Below the pieces are notes generated by a model. The model was not told the DNA's origin. It did not search any database and saw nothing but the letters and a program-made list of their open reading frames with translations. A program made the translations under genes and the position numbers. From Pseudoalteromonas peptidolytica (GTDB lineage Bacteria; Pseudomonadota; Gammaproteobacteria; Enterobacterales; Alteromonadaceae), in NCBI RefSeq assembly GCF_012641745.1, contig NZ_WEHZ01000012.1:62001-126000 (forward strand): a stretch of 64,000 bases of DNA, given 5' to 3'. Positions 28,636 to 39,205 of the stretch are shown here, in pieces (the stretch's first letter is position 1; each line of letters begins with the position of its first letter).

Positions 28636-31407
28636 GTGCGACATTTGAATCAAAAACAAGCGCTAATTTTAACAATTGCCCTCGGTGTTTTGGGTGGCTT
28701 GGCAAACTTGCTACCCATTTGGTTTTTGGACAGCTCAGAGTTTTTATTCGGTCAGTTATTTGTCTTGTTTGTGTTGCTACTGTGTGGCTGGCGGTATGCC
28801 GTGATTGCCGTAGCAGTTTGTGCAAGTTTTCTGTTTTATCGCTGGGGTCATTGTTGGCCATCTCTGGTATTTCTGCTGGAAGTGCTATGGCTACAGTTTG
28901 TTTGCGCACGTTTTGGAAAGCCATTTTTTGTACGAGGTTCGGCTTTTTGGTTCTTATTCGGCTTGCCGATACTTTTTATTTTTGGCTATTTTACGCTAGA
29001 GCTACCACTTTTAGTCATTTTCACCGCGCTTGCTAAGTACTTAATTAACGCCGGTATTTGTCTTGCTGTCGTTGATTTGCTGAGCTTTTTCTTTACTCGT
29101 AGTAAGTGGCAAGGCATGCCACTTAATCAAATTTTAAACTCTACGGTTAATCTCGTTATCGTGTTAGTGGTATTAACAACAACGATAGTACTAACAAACA
29201 ATTACTATCAGCGAATTGAGAAAGAGATTAACACACAGCTAGAGGCAGCTTCTCAGTCCATCACAGCGCAAATAGATGATTATTTAGATGCTTACCGACG
29301 TGCTATGGTTATATCTGCCAGTGATGTGGCTCTTGGTATTGATAAAGCGTACGTTATTGAACGACTACTTAATACGTACAGCAACTTTAGAACAGCAATT
29401 GTTACTGATGCTGAAGCTAACGTTACCCACTTTTATCCTCTGCACTTTGCTGCAACGATGAAAGGCGTCACTGCGAATGTGAGTGACAGAGACTATTTTA
29501 CATACGCTATTGATAACCCAAGCGGCTATGTATCTGGAATATTTCAAGGGAGAGGGTTTGATGAAGCGCCAATTGTTGCCATCTCTGCGCCGATCTACAA
29601 AGAGGGTGTATTTAACGGAATAGTCGAAGGCTCGTTGATATTTGGCTCTTTTGAGCGGTTTATTCCCAAAATTCTTGCGCAAGATGCCAATTTGGTGGTT
29701 ATAGATAAGAATAAGCGCGTCGTTTTTAGCTCATTAATGACAGAATTTAAAACACTAGATATGCCAAGTGGCGATGTCTTAAGTGCATTATTTGATACTC
29801 AGGCGGCTGTCTATTCAGACTCAACTGGGCAGCTATTGTTCAAGCAAGCAGCTGTATCAACGCAATACGAGTGGTCGGTGATCACACTACTCGATCGCAA
29901 ATATCTCAATTTTGTCGCGGCTGAAGCTTGGTTGTATGCTGCAGGACTTGCGTTAGTTATTATTTTGCTCAGCTCTGTTTTTGTTCGTCAACTAACACGC
30001 CTTCTCGTTCGTCCAATAGTTACATTAAGCCGAGATATTCGAGCGTATGAACCATCTACTTTAATCGAAAACTCAGCAACGTCAGACAGCAGCTTCCTTG
30101 AGATAGTAGAGTTGCAGCAGCAGTTCAACCAACTTGCTTTTAAACTTACGTTAAGCTTTACCAAACAAAATCAAGCACGAATTGAAAACGAGCGCCTTAA
30201 TAGCAAGCTAACCGACTTCAATCGTGAACTAGAGCAACAAGTTACTGAAAAAACGGGTGAGCTTACCAAGGCATTAGAGGATGCCAATGCAGCAAGTAAA
30301 TCTAAAAGCCGCTTTTTGGCTAACATGAGTCATGAAATTAGAACTCCTCTAAACGGTATTATTGGTATGGCTGACAATCTGCTCCGAGAAACGTCGCTAT
30401 CAAATGATACGCGCGGGCAGCTAACGATAATAGCCCAATCAGCCAAAAACCTGATGTTAATACTCAACGATATATTAGATTATTCAAAGATAGAGGCAGG
30501 AGCATTAAAAATTGATCGCCGCGCCATTGACGTGCACAAAATGCTAGATAGTTTAGTCGGGGTATTTAAGCTCGCCAATGTGAAGCTTGGTGTAGCGTTT
30601 CGCTATGAAAAAGATCCTAGGCTGCCCCGATACCTCTTACTTGACGAGTTGAGAGTGACTCAGATAATCAATAACCTGTTAAATAACGCGGGTAAGTTTA
30701 CACATCAAGGTCATATAATACTTGCGGTAGAATATCGACAAAGTCGATTAAATCTAAGTATTTCTGACTCTGGTATTGGCATTTCACAAGCCCAGCAAGA
30801 ATTGCTTTTTCAGGAGTTTACTCAAGCAGATCTTTCAACAACCCGTAAATTTGGTGGAACGGGGCTTGGACTTGCAATAACTAAAAAGTTGATAGAAGCA
30901 ATGGACGGTGAGATTACGTTGCGTAGTGAACTTGGGGTGGGAAGCGAGTTTGTCGTCAATATTCCTACAGAGATAGGAGAAAAAGTCGAAGTTGAGCAGC
31001 AAAGCGTGGAGGTACCTAGGTTAAATGGGATCTCGATATTACTCGTTGAAGACAACATGATTAACCAAGTTGTGGTAGGTAAGCTTCTAGAGAAGACACA
31101 GTGTAAGCTAGACAAGGTAAATGATGGGATAGAAGCATTATCTGCCATAAAGGCAAAAAGCTATGCGTTAGTATTAATGGATTGCCAAATGCCGAATATG
31201 GATGGTTTTAGCTGCACAAAAGCAATTAGAAATGAGCCCGAAGTGTTTGGTGAACCATATATCATAGCTATCACTGCAAATGCCTATGAGGAAGATAAGC
31301 ACAAATGCTTGCAAGCCGGGATGGATGATTTTTTATCTAAACCTATAGATGTAAATGAACTTTATCAGAAGCTAGCACAGTGGCAGCAAACTGAAATGAA
31401 GGTATAA
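28636..31407 (+). CDS. Hybrid histidine kinase with membrane and Cache-type sensor
   Basis: A 923-residue inner-membrane sensor. Residues about 8-165 contain several hydrophobic helices resembling a MASE-type membrane sensor. After a further membrane helix (about 175-195) comes a periplasmic Cache/PDC-like domain (about 200-430: [20 protein letters not shown]-type strands), then a helix, a HAMP-like linker and a coiled coil. The kinase core has the phospho-His in [15 protein letters not shown], the N box [11 protein letters not shown] boxes DSGIGIS and [10 protein letters not shown]. The receiver has [23 protein letters not shown] and SKPID. The start is GTG. Signal and partner are unknown. 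Confidence 0.88.
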   Translation: MRHLNQKQALILTIALGVLGGLANLLPIWFLDSSEFLFGQLFVLFVLLLCGWRYAVIAVAVCASFLFYRWGHCWPSLVFLLEVLWLQFVCARFGKPFFVRGSAFWFLFGLPILFIFGYFTLELPLLVIFTALAKYLINAGICLAVVDLLSFFFTRSKWQGMPLNQILNSTVNLVIVLVVLTTTIVLTNNYYQRIEKEINTQLEAASQSITAQIDDYLDAYRRAMVISASDVALGIDKAYVIERLLNTYSNFRTAIVTDAEANVTHFYPLHFAATMKGVTANVSDRDYFTYAIDNPSGYVSGIFQGRGFDEAPIVAISAPIYKEGVFNGIVEGSLIFGSFERFIPKILAQDANLVVIDKNKRVVFSSLMTEFKTLDMPSGDVLSALFDTQAAVYSDSTGQLLFKQAAVSTQYEWSVITLLDRKYLNFVAAEAWLYAAGLALVIILLSSVFVRQLTRLLVRPIVTLSRDIRAYEPSTLIENSATSDSSFLEIVELQQQFNQLAFKLTLSFTKQNQARIENERLNSKLTDFNRELEQQVTEKTGELTKALEDANAASKSKSRFLANMSHEIRTPLNGIIGMADNLLRETSLSNDTRGQLTIIAQSAKNLMLILNDILDYSKIEAGALKIDRRAIDVHKMLDSLVGVFKLANVKLGVAFRYEKDPRLPRYLLLDELRVTQIINNLLNNAGKFTHQGHIILAVEYRQSRLNLSISDSGIGISQAQQELLFQEFTQADLSTTRKFGGTGLGLAITKKLIEAMDGEITLRSELGVGSEFVVNIPTEIGEKVEVEQQSVEVPRLNGISILLVEDNMINQVVVGKLLEKTQCKLDKVNDGIEALSAIKAKSYALVLMDCQMPNMDGFSCTKAIRNEPEVFGEPYIIAITANAYEEDKHKCLQAGMDDFLSKPIDVNELYQKLAQWQQTEMKV

Positions 31408-31580
31408 AACCGATTTTTGCCGCTTGCAGAGATAAAGCTTAACAAGTGAACGCCTTTGAAAGTATAGTTTATACTTTCATCTAGAATAAAATAATACGTT
31501 CTTTCTCTGCCTACACAAATACATGGACAGCACAGCTAGAGCCTATTGCAACTAGCTGCGCTAGCTAATGTCGTGGTTAT

Positions 31581-31790
31581 TACACCAATTATCTTAATTA
31601 AGTGGTCTATTTTGAGGTGAGAAAATCTTGTCGATAACCCCGCTACCGCGTCCTGCTATCGCCAAGGTACTTACCTCCGTGTAGGCAAGGTAAAGACTTT
31701 GCTATTTAGTTGTTCTAAAAAGAAATTTTCAATACTGTTAGCGTCAGATTTACTCCTTCAAATTGAGCAAGTATTAAGTCTAATTGGTAT
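31581..31790. repeat. Intergenic ATACCAATT repeat, long form (copy 2)
   Basis: A 210-bp copy with a slightly altered left end (TTACACCAATT) and the standard right end AATTGGTAT. It contains the central insert (CGCGTCCTGCTATCGCCAAG). Its last base is the first base of the TAA stop (read as TTA at 31790-31792) of the large GGDEF-EAL gene, so it abuts that gene exactly. Confidence 0.85.
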
Positions 31791-34700
31791 TATGCCCGAG
31801 CGCTTTCATGTTGGGTATAAAACTCGAGAAGTGCCTTGATGGCCATGGGTTTGGCAAAGAAATAGCCTTGCATATACTCACACCCCACATCGCGTAAATA
31901 GCTCAGTTGATGTTCGTTTTCAACACCCTCGGCAATACATTTCATATTCAAGCTTTGCGCGAGTAAATGAATAGTTCTAATAATTGATTTATTTGCTGGC
32001 TTTTCAGTCATATTTCTAACGAATCCTTGATCGATTTTAATAAAGTCCAAGGGAAACTCATTAAGGTAGGTAAGAGACGAAAAGCCGGTACCAAAGTCAT
32101 CTAATAACAAAACAAAATTAGCACGTTTCATTTCATTTATTGTAGCGCGCGCTTTAACTAAATCAGACATAAATATTGACTCTGTTATTTCTAGTCTTAA
32201 ATTGTTGCTGGTCAGGCCATGTGCTTGAAGTACTTCACTGAATTGGTAGGCAATATCAGATCGTAGAATATGCACTGCGCTTAAATTGATTGATAAATAG
32301 AAATTCGGCGACTGTTCAAATAAAGGTCTCAACTCGGACAGAGCTCTGAGCAGGGCTTGTTCAGTTAAAATCTCTATCAGTCCATTTTCTTCGGCGATAG
32401 GGATAAAGTCACTCGGAGGGATCCTCTCACCATCATGATCCCAACGCAGAAGTAACTCAACGCCTGCAAGGTGTCCCGTTGTGGTGTTGATTATAGGCTG
32501 ATAGTGATTAAAAAACGCATTGCCCTTTACTGCTGTTTTCATTGCGGTTTCAAGGTTCAGCTTTTTACTGATTTCTGCATTCATGGACTCAGTAAAGAAC
32601 TTAAAAGCATTACGCCCAGACTGTTTTGCATGGATCATCGCAATGTCTGCATTTCTAATTAGGGTATCGGAATCTGGTGCATCGAATGGATAAACAGCGA
32701 TCCCGATACTTGCAGAAACACTCATAGTAATTCCATCAATCTCTATGCGTTCAGGGATCCGCTGTACCAAACGTTTGACAATATCACTGACATCTTCAAT
32801 GCTTGCAAAGGACTTGATGAGAACCAGAAACTCATCACCACTTTGACGTGCGAGGATACAGTCATCACAGAGCTGCTCTTGAACTCTGTTGGTGATTGCA
32901 ATCAATAATTTATCTCCAATCCGATGACCATAAGCATCATTTATTGGTTTAAATCTATCTAAATCGAGAAAGAGCAGGGCGCAGCTTTGATGGCTGTTGC
33001 TAGCATTGAAAATCGCAAATTCAATGTGTTGTAACATTAAACTGCGATTAGGTAACTGTGTTAGTGCGTCATAATTTGCCAGATACCTTAATTCATTTTC
33101 GGCTTTTTTCTGCTCAGTGAGATCTGTCACCACGACGACGAAGTACTCAAGCGTGATGTTGTCTTTTGAAACGGCACTGATACTAAGTTGGACTGGATGA
33201 AGGTTATCCCAGCTATCAGTTACTTGAACCTCTTGTCGTAAATATTGGTTTGGGCCGAGCGATTTGAGCTTGCCAATGAGCCCTTGAAAGCGCTTTTCTC
33301 CTATCGCGTTGATAAAACGCTCTGCAGTTAGTGCACTTAATGCTTCATCTTCTTGCAATTGGAAGGCTTTGCAAAAGCTACTATTTACAGAAATCGGCTG
33401 TAAGCGAGGGTCGAGAATTAAAATCCAGTCATTGACTTGGCTGAATGCTTCCCCAAGCATATTTGCACGCATTTGATGTGCTTTTTGTGTGGTTACATTC
33501 GTATATATGCCGTGTAGCTCTATCGCCTTTCCCGATGCGTCAAACTCAGCTACTTGACCAAAGTCGTGAAACCAATGCCAGTTATCGTCATCACAACGCA
33601 GCCGATAAGCAAGAGAAAGTTGCTCTTTTGTGGGGTTCGCAATGAATTTCCTCCAAGCGCGTTCAACTATCTCCCGGTCATCAGGGTGAATAGCATTATA
33701 GTGCTCTTGAAGTGTCATCGTTTCACCCTCAAACCCCAATGCCAACGCACGTTGTTGGGTAATTTTTTTGGTCGATATGTTAGCTGACCACACGCCACTT
33801 TGAGTAGAGTGCAGAGCCAGTTTTGTTTGTTCACTTGCTTGAGTAACGGCCTTTAAAGCGGTTTTTAGTTGCCTTTGCTTTTGTTTATGTTTAATCACAA
33901 AAAAGACCAATAGTAGAGCAGCAGCAAGGCAATATAAAGTAATAGAGAGAGGTGAACGCCATGGTGAATAAGCAACGCTGAACTCCAAATCTACACTCGC
34001 TTGTGAGTTATCATTAACCATTGAGTGCGCAGATATGGCCAGAGTGTAATTACCTGGTGCCACTTGATTTAAAAATAGCTTGTTTCCTTTTAAATTTGAA
34101 AGTGATGAATGACTTTTGCCGTTTAACAGCGCTTGATATTGTGGCTGATGGTAGGCATTAAAATTAAAATCTGAAAATTGTAACTCAATGCCCATATCGT
34201 CGAACTTAAAATCTAATGCGTTTGCTATTTCGTTCGGTGCTATATAGCGTCGTTGCTGGCTCAGCACATCTATTTGGGTTAGTCGTAGGTTTCTCGTGGG
34301 ATTAGGGCTGTCTAGAAACTGATCTGGATTAAATTGCACGGCGCCGTTTACAGTGCCAAATAATAGTTCGCCAGTGTGAGATGTTGCAGCTGCACCACCG
34401 TTAAATTCGGAGCTGGGTAATCCTTGAGGCACTGCAAAAATTTGTAGATTTTTACTTGTAGGATCAAACCTGATAAGCCCTCTTTGACTACTCGACCACA
34501 CGATGCCATTTGTATCGATTAAGACAGTGTAAAGGGTGTTACTTGGTAGCCCCTGTTTAGTGGTTAGATGCAGCTCTGTTTCAAAGGTTGTTTGATTCAG
34601 CTGTATCAACCCTTGTGTTGATGTCGCGAGCCATAGTTGACCCGAGGAGGTGCTACGCCAGCTGGTGATTGCAAAAGATGGTGAGTCATTCGGTGGTTGG

Positions 34701-36277
34701 TACACAGTATTAAGCGTATTGGTTGCTTTGTTATATCTTAATAGACCTTGATCTGTGCTAATCCAATAGTTTGAATTATCACCAAATATTGGTGGTAGCA
34801 TTAAAAAGTTTTCAGATGTTGGTAGCTGCTTCGACAAGCCAATGAGCTTGCGTACAATGTTATCTTTAGCATCATATTCGTAATAACCATCGCTACTGAT
34901 AAAAGGAAAGTAACGTTCTGAATATTTTGCCATCCCCCAGCCATAGCGAGAAAAGAGCGTGCCATCTGGTGTTGGAATATGCTGAATCTTTCTTGTTTTA
35001 GTGTTGAATAATGAGGTCTTTGATGCGCTCTGGATCAGGTAAGTCTGTGTCGGTAAATGCTGAGATTTCATGACCGTGAAAACGGCATTGCTACCATATA
35101 CAGCTTTGGGGTCTCTATTTTGTAGATAAGTGGTGATGAACTGATGGCTACGCGCGTCAACCTCATTAATACCATTTTCTGTGCCAAGTAGTATTGTACG
35201 ATTGTCAGTGGTGGTAATTGACCAGATATTGTTATTGGTGAATTTATCCTGCACTGCAGCGATAGGGCGAAATCGTAATGAGTTAGACGGCCAAAAGTAT
35301 ACGCCACTGTTGTGAGTACCCAGCCACAGATTGTGGTGTTTATCAGCGTAAAGCTGAGTGATACTCGGATCTGCTATATGATACTTACTTTCAGTTAAAG
35401 ACAGCACTTTCTCGCTACTTTTATCTGTTCTGTCTATTGAATACAAGCCATGTTCAGTTGCAATAAACTCTCCGTACGGTGTGATTTGGTGTCCCCATAT
35501 ATTTTTATCAGAAACCAATTTATAACTTTTGGGTACAACTAAGCCTTCCTTGCTTAACGGAACTACGAATAGCCCTTCGACAGTCCCAACCAAAAGACCC
35601 AAAGCAGAGTCTTTTTTTAACAATTTAACATTGCGCGATAGTTCGGAATTAGATCGGTTATATTTAATTTCAGTTAGTTGTCCACTTGCGAGTGAGTAGG
35701 TAAAAAGCCCTTCGGTTGTTCCAACTGCAACAAAGTTGTCTACGAGCGTAATTGCGCGGATATGCTTATCAGCATCGAGGTGAACGAGCGCTCTAGAGCG
35801 AAGCGTATCGAGATTTAAGCTGTAAAGGACACTGTTTATTGAAAACAGGATATTATTTTTATGAGGGATAGCGGTCGTGATTGGTATAGGTAAGCCATTG
35901 CTATCTATGTGTTTGCCTTTGTAAATATGTTTGGTTTTATAGCTATTAATATCAAGTAAAAAAGCACCATTCATTCGCGTAGAAACTAAGATGTTATTTT
36001 CTGATAGGGGAAAAAGGCCGACGATTTCTTGCTCATTCAAATTAGCGCTGGTGTTAATATTGGTTACTGTATTGCCGTCATACCTGTTTAAGCCCTGCAA
36101 AGTGCCAATCCAAATAAAGCCATATTTGTCTTGAGTAATAGCGGTAATGGCTGACTGACTCAGCCCCTCTTCAACGGACAGCCTAGAGGTATGTAGGCCA
36201 ACATTGTGGGCATGGCTGGGGGGAATTATGCAGCAATAAAAAAATAATATTAAAAAACACAATAGCGTTTGCTTCAT
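31790..36277 (-). CDS. Beta-propeller sensor with PAS, GGDEF and EAL domains
   Basis: A 1495-residue inner-membrane c-di-GMP enzyme. It has a signal peptide (residues about 1-23, ending SHA), then repeated two-component-regulator propeller blades (SAITAITQDKYGFIWIGT, IWSITTTDNRTILLGTE and similar), a Y_Y_Y domain (about 690-765) and a membrane helix (about 775-795). Two PAS domains (about 820-930 and 945-1050) follow. The GGDEF domain has DALTQLPNR and RQSGDEFLVL, the signature reading SGDEF. The EAL domain has ELLLRW, INLSAV, LEITESIF, LLDDFGTGFSS, IKIDQGFV and IAEGVENE, so phosphodiesterase activity is likely. Domain order and size are typical of large marine proteobacterial sensors. The periplasmic ligand is unknown. 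Confidence 0.9.
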   Translation of the reverse strand: MKQTLLCFLILFFYCCIIPPSHAHNVGLHTSRLSVEEGLSQSAITAITQDKYGFIWIGTLQGLNRYDGNTVTNINTSANLNEQEIVGLFPLSENNILVSTRMNGAFLLDINSYKTKHIYKGKHIDSNGLPIPITTAIPHKNNILFSINSVLYSLNLDTLRSRALVHLDADKHIRAITLVDNFVAVGTTEGLFTYSLASGQLTEIKYNRSNSELSRNVKLLKKDSALGLLVGTVEGLFVVPLSKEGLVVPKSYKLVSDKNIWGHQITPYGEFIATEHGLYSIDRTDKSSEKVLSLTESKYHIADPSITQLYADKHHNLWLGTHNSGVYFWPSNSLRFRPIAAVQDKFTNNNIWSITTTDNRTILLGTENGINEVDARSHQFITTYLQNRDPKAVYGSNAVFTVMKSQHLPTQTYLIQSASKTSLFNTKTRKIQHIPTPDGTLFSRYGWGMAKYSERYFPFISSDGYYEYDAKDNIVRKLIGLSKQLPTSENFLMLPPIFGDNSNYWISTDQGLLRYNKATNTLNTVYQPPNDSPSFAITSWRSTSSGQLWLATSTQGLIQLNQTTFETELHLTTKQGLPSNTLYTVLIDTNGIVWSSSQRGLIRFDPTSKNLQIFAVPQGLPSSEFNGGAAATSHTGELLFGTVNGAVQFNPDQFLDSPNPTRNLRLTQIDVLSQQRRYIAPNEIANALDFKFDDMGIELQFSDFNFNAYHQPQYQALLNGKSHSSLSNLKGNKLFLNQVAPGNYTLAISAHSMVNDNSQASVDLEFSVAYSPWRSPLSITLYCLAAALLLVFFVIKHKQKQRQLKTALKAVTQASEQTKLALHSTQSGVWSANISTKKITQQRALALGFEGETMTLQEHYNAIHPDDREIVERAWRKFIANPTKEQLSLAYRLRCDDDNWHWFHDFGQVAEFDASGKAIELHGIYTNVTTQKAHQMRANMLGEAFSQVNDWILILDPRLQPISVNSSFCKAFQLQEDEALSALTAERFINAIGEKRFQGLIGKLKSLGPNQYLRQEVQVTDSWDNLHPVQLSISAVSKDNITLEYFVVVVTDLTEQKKAENELRYLANYDALTQLPNRSLMLQHIEFAIFNASNSHQSCALLFLDLDRFKPINDAYGHRIGDKLLIAITNRVQEQLCDDCILARQSGDEFLVLIKSFASIEDVSDIVKRLVQRIPERIEIDGITMSVSASIGIAVYPFDAPDSDTLIRNADIAMIHAKQSGRNAFKFFTESMNAEISKKLNLETAMKTAVKGNAFFNHYQPIINTTTGHLAGVELLLRWDHDGERIPPSDFIPIAEENGLIEILTEQALLRALSELRPLFEQSPNFYLSINLSAVHILRSDIAYQFSEVLQAHGLTSNNLRLEITESIFMSDLVKARATINEMKRANFVLLLDDFGTGFSSLTYLNEFPLDFIKIDQGFVRNMTEKPANKSIIRTIHLLAQSLNMKCIAEGVENEHQLSYLRDVGCEYMQGYFFAKPMAIKALLEFYTQHESARA

Positions 36278-36587
36278 TAAAAGACCTTTCTATATCCAAT
36301 CTGGCTTAGTCCTTTAATCCGAAATCATAAAAAACAAGCTGTTATGATCTACTTTTATAACGCTTCAGCTGAGACGCGAAGTCTAGCGGAGTTATTATCG
36401 AAAGATCAACAAGAAATAGCACTACCTCACAATAAACTTAACATTTTATATACCTTGTTTGTGCTTACATGGTGCGACATCGTTTTGTCATAGGACTATT
36501 GTTCAAAAGCTTTGTTGTTGTGCGTGGTTCATTTATACGTTGCTTTGCTGATGCCTTAGAGGTTAGCAGCTTTTTTTCTATCTGCTT

Positions 36588-36797
36588 ATACCAATTATCT
36601 TTATTAAGTGGCTTATTTTGAGGCGAGAAAATTTTGTCGATAACTCCGCTACCGCGTCCTGCTTTCGCTAAGGTACCTACATCCATATAGGCAAGGCAAA
36701 AGTTTTGCTATTTAGTTGTTCTAAATGAGCAATTTTTAACGCGGTTAGCGTCAGATTTACTCCCTCAAACTTAGCAAGTATCAAGTATAATTGGTAT
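36588..36797. repeat. Intergenic ATACCAATT repeat, long form (copy 3)
   Basis: A 210-bp copy with intact ends ATACCAATT and AATTGGTAT and the central insert (CCGCGTCCTGCTTTCGCTAA). It is the closest of the long copies to the one at 62272, in the opposite orientation. Confidence 0.88.
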
Positions 36798-36933
36798 TAA
36801 GTCCTGCTAACCTCAACAGCAAATTGATAGATGCAATGTGTAGTCGGAAGTAACGGATCATCTTTGTTTACAGCTATGATTGCAGGGGATAGTCCCTACC
36901 TCTTTTAGTGAAAAGAAAATTATTCTTATTTAT

Positions 36934-36962
36934 CGATAATGATACTGTTGATAATTGTTATC
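36934..36962 (+). promoter_or_regulatory. Fur box upstream of bfd
   Basis: The segment GATAATGATACTG-TTGATAATTGTTATC contains overlapping Fur hexamers (GATAAT, GATACT, GATAAT and an inverted TTATC). It lies about 50-80 bases before the bfd ATG, as expected for an iron-starvation gene. Confidence 0.75.
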
Positions 36963-37012
36963 GTTTAGATTAAACTAAATCCAGTTAATGAGTTTGAGAT
37001 TGGTTTTTATTT

Positions 37013-37207
37013 ATGTACGTATGTATTTGCCATGGAGTGACAGATAAAAAGATTGCAGAAACTATCGACGAGGGTGCTCGCTCGATGCGCGATCTTAGCC
37101 AGACATTATCAGTAGGAAAGCAGTGTGGTAAGTGTTGTAACTGTGCAAAGAAGATATTAAATGAAAAGCTAATTGCAATCGTTGATGTTACCGAACAGGT
37201 TGCGTAA
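37013..37207 (+). CDS. bfd: Bacterioferritin-associated ferredoxin
   Basis: A 64-residue [2Fe-2S] protein: MYVCICHGVTDKKIAE at the start and QCGKCCNCAKK in the middle, giving the Cys-x-Cys and Cys-x2-Cys ligands of Bfd. It reduces the ferric core of bacterioferritin so that iron can be mobilised. The Fur box upstream predicts expression under iron starvation. It is convergent with the bacterioferritin pair, whose stored iron it should release. Confidence 0.95.
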   Translation: MYVCICHGVTDKKIAETIDEGARSMRDLSQTLSVGKQCGKCCNCAKKILNEKLIAIVDVTEQVA

Positions 37208-37224
37208 CTAAACTATACGCAACC
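37198..37224. terminator. Hairpin between convergent bfd and bfr genes
   Basis: GGTTGCGTA and TACGCAACC form a 9-bp stem with a 9-base loop, overlapping the end of bfd and 17 bases from the bfr stop. There is no clear T run, so its strength as a two-way terminator is uncertain. Confidence 0.45.
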
Positions 37225-37240
37225 ATCGTTGTGTTTCAAT

Positions 37241-37705
37241 CTACAGTTGAGACTGAAGGTAGTTCTCAATACCCATCACTTTGATCAGGTGTTGCTGAGT
37301 CTCCAGCCAATCTATTTGTTCTTCTTGCTCATTTTGAATTTTGTCGAGCGCCTCGCGGCTAATATAATCTTGCTTCTCTTCACAGAGCTTAATTGCTGCT
37401 TGTAAATCTACCAAAGACGTTTGCTCAAACGTCATATTACAGTCGATCATTTCAGCACTATTTTCACCTATTTGTAATCGACCTAAATCTTGTAGATTTG
37501 GCAATCCTTCTAGAAATAAAATACGTTCAATCAAGCGATCGGCGTTCTTCATTTTTTGAATTGATACTTTATAGTCTGCTTTATCAAGCTGTGAAAAACC
37601 AAAATCTTTAAACATGCGTGCATGCAGAAAGTATTGGTTGATACCAACTAACTCATTGGCGAGCACTTTGTTCAGCACTATGATGACGTCTTTATCACCT
37701 TTCAT
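37241..37705 (-). CDS. bfr: Bacterioferritin, haem-binding-type subunit
   Basis: A 154-residue ferritin-fold protein. The helix-2 motif reads [18 protein letters not shown], so the haem-ligand Met (position 52 of E. coli Bfr) is present, while the ferroxidase Glu and His at 51 and 54 are Gln and Asn. In helix 4, EEQIDWLE has Gln instead of the ferroxidase His. This is the haem-type subunit of a mixed bacterioferritin, like those described in Neisseria and some pseudomonads. It follows the ferroxidase-type gene by 14 bases, so they form one operon and probably one 24-subunit shell. Confidence 0.92.
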   Translation of the reverse strand: MKGDKDVIIVLNKVLANELVGINQYFLHARMFKDFGFSQLDKADYKVSIQKMKNADRLIERILFLEGLPNLQDLGRLQIGENSAEMIDCNMTFEQTSLVDLQAAIKLCEEKQDYISREALDKIQNEQEEQIDWLETQQHLIKVMGIENYLQSQL

Positions 37706-37719
37706 AGTCGGTTCCTTCT

Positions 37720-38187
37720 TTAAAGCTGAGATTGGATATAATTAGGCGCACCGATAAGATCAATCAATCGGATCTGCTGTTCAAGCCAGTAAACGTGATC
37801 TTCTTCGGTATCGAATAATAACTTTTCGAGGGTTTCACGCGATTGATAATCTTGTTCCTCTTCACAGATTTTTATTGCGTCTTTGACACACTCAACCACC
37901 TCTAGCTCTAATTTTAAATCATTCTGCATCATGGACTTTACGTCTTTACCTATCAGTAGATCACGACGCTTAGTCATGTCTGGAACACCTTCTAAGAATA
38001 GAATACGCTTGATTAGCCAATCTGCGTGGGTAGTTTCCTCTTCACGTTCATGTTCGAGGCGCTGATAAAGTTTATCTAGACCCCAGTCTTCATACATGCG
38101 TGAATGAATGAAATACTGATCGATAGCTGCAAGCTCGTTGGCTAATAGCTTATTAAATGCGTCAATGACTTTTTGTTTACCTTGCAT
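37720..38187 (-). CDS. bfr: Bacterioferritin, ferroxidase-type subunit
   Basis: A 155-residue ferritin-fold protein. NELAAIDQYF has the first ferroxidase Glu; EETTHADW gives Glu51 and His54, but Thr replaces the haem Met at 52; TEEDHVYWLE gives the Glu/His pair of helix 4. It should therefore oxidise Fe2+ without binding haem between subunits, complementing the downstream haem-type partner. First gene of the pair; no Fur box was seen upstream. It is one of two such pairs in the window. Confidence 0.92.
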   Translation of the reverse strand: MQGKQKVIDAFNKLLANELAAIDQYFIHSRMYEDWGLDKLYQRLEHEREEETTHADWLIKRILFLEGVPDMTKRRDLLIGKDVKSMMQNDLKLELEVVECVKDAIKICEEEQDYQSRETLEKLLFDTEEDHVYWLEQQIRLIDLIGAPNYIQSQL

Positions 38188-38457
38188 GCTGTTACCTCAA
38201 ACTATGAATATGTCGCTAGTCTAACGAATTAATTTTTAGTGTCAATAAAAAATCTTTATAAAACAGGGTGTTATATATTGATTATAATTCGCATTTAAGT
38301 TGATGTTATGGCCTGCCAATACAAATTATTGTTATTTCACTTTGAATAAAAAACGAGCAATACCGAAATTGTTAAAGATTAAATATTAAGCTGCTATTGA
38401 CACGCTATAAGTAAGTGGTAAATTTAAGGAGATTTCTAAATTAGGTGCAGGGCAGGT

Positions 38458-38784
38458 TTGGCAAAACTGATTATGTTGATATTGGTGCTACTGGTATCGG
38501 TTCAGTCCGTCAACCTTTTTGCGTCTGAAGCTAGCCTCCACCAAATAGAAATAGCTCACTTGCAGCAACCTCATGACCATGCTGAAGACGCTAGCATGGA
38601 GAATAAAGAACACCATACTCAGGATTGCCACCATTGTGGCCATTGCAGTGGCACACATTTAACGATAGTCATTGTGAGATCTCCAGCCGTGCTGTCTGTG
38701 TATACTCACAGCGAAGCCTATAGTCAGGCTCCTGCCAAAGTTCGTACTTTTGTTGAGCAAACTCACCGCCCCCCAATCGTTTAA
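38458..38784 (+). CDS. His/Cys-rich periplasmic protein near a metal RND pump
   Basis: A 108-residue protein with an N-terminal signal peptide (MAKLIMLILVLLVSVQSVNL), then a metal-binding-looking region (QPHDHAEDAS, then HHTQDCHHCGHCSGTH) with many His and Cys. The start is TTG with GGGCAGG before it. Such small proteins often head RND metal-efflux operons (CzcI/DUF2946-like), where they may bind or sense the metal in the periplasm. I do not assign a family. About 930 bases of repeats separate it from the pump genes. Confidence 0.65.
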   Translation: MAKLIMLILVLLVSVQSVNLFASEASLHQIEIAHLQQPHDHAEDASMENKEHHTQDCHHCGHCSGTHLTIVIVRSPAVLSVYTHSEAYSQAPAKVRTFVEQTHRPPIV

Positions 38785-38972
38785 GCAGTAGCAATCAACG
38801 AACATTGTGTCGTTGATATTAGCTTTTTACTGATCCTATTTTTTGATTTTTTATAAAGCTAATGTCTTTTGTGTTCTTTGATGATACTGCCCAATAAAGC
38901 GCTATACCAAAAAGGTCAGCCTCAGTCGCATTCATGTCAATTGCATTAATTTATCGACTTGGCTTTGATTTC

Positions 38973-39012
38973 ATACCAATTTGACTTAATACTTGCTCAA
39001 TTTGAAGGAGTA
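38973..39012. repeat. Truncated 40-bp ATACCAATT repeat
   Basis: The left 40 bases of the repeat (ATACCAATTTGACTTAATAC to GAAGGAGTA) are followed directly by a complete copy, so the two form a partial tandem. Confidence 0.85.
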
Positions 39013-39174
39013 ATACCAATTTGACTTAATACTTGCTCAATTTGAAGGAGCAAATCTGACGCTAACCACGTTAAAAATTTCTCATTTAGAACAACTAAAT
39101 AACAAAATTTTTGCCTGGTTATCGACAAGATTTTCTCGCCTCAAAATAGACCACTTAATTAAGAAAATTGGTAT
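39013..39174. repeat. Intergenic ATACCAATT repeat, short form (copy 4)
   Basis: A 162-bp copy with both ends (ATACCAATT and AATTGGTAT) but without the central insert of about 45 bases found in the long forms. Confidence 0.9.
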
Positions 39175-39205
39175 CACTTTTCTGATATAGCGCCCACTTT
39201 TTTCA

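Larger units (their letters stand above)
36278..37012. other. Gene-free stretch between the GGDEF-EAL gene and bfd
   Basis: About 735 bases with no credible gene. It holds the promoter area of the minus-strand GGDEF-EAL gene, one full intergenic repeat (36588-36797) and the Fur box of bfd (36934-36962). A 73-codon open frame on the minus strand at 36465-36686 is mostly the translated repeat and is not counted as a gene. Confidence 0.6.

Noticed and set aside
36465-36686. 73-codon open frame on the minus strand
   Set aside because: Most of it is the translated ATACCAATT repeat; the same peptide would come from other copies.
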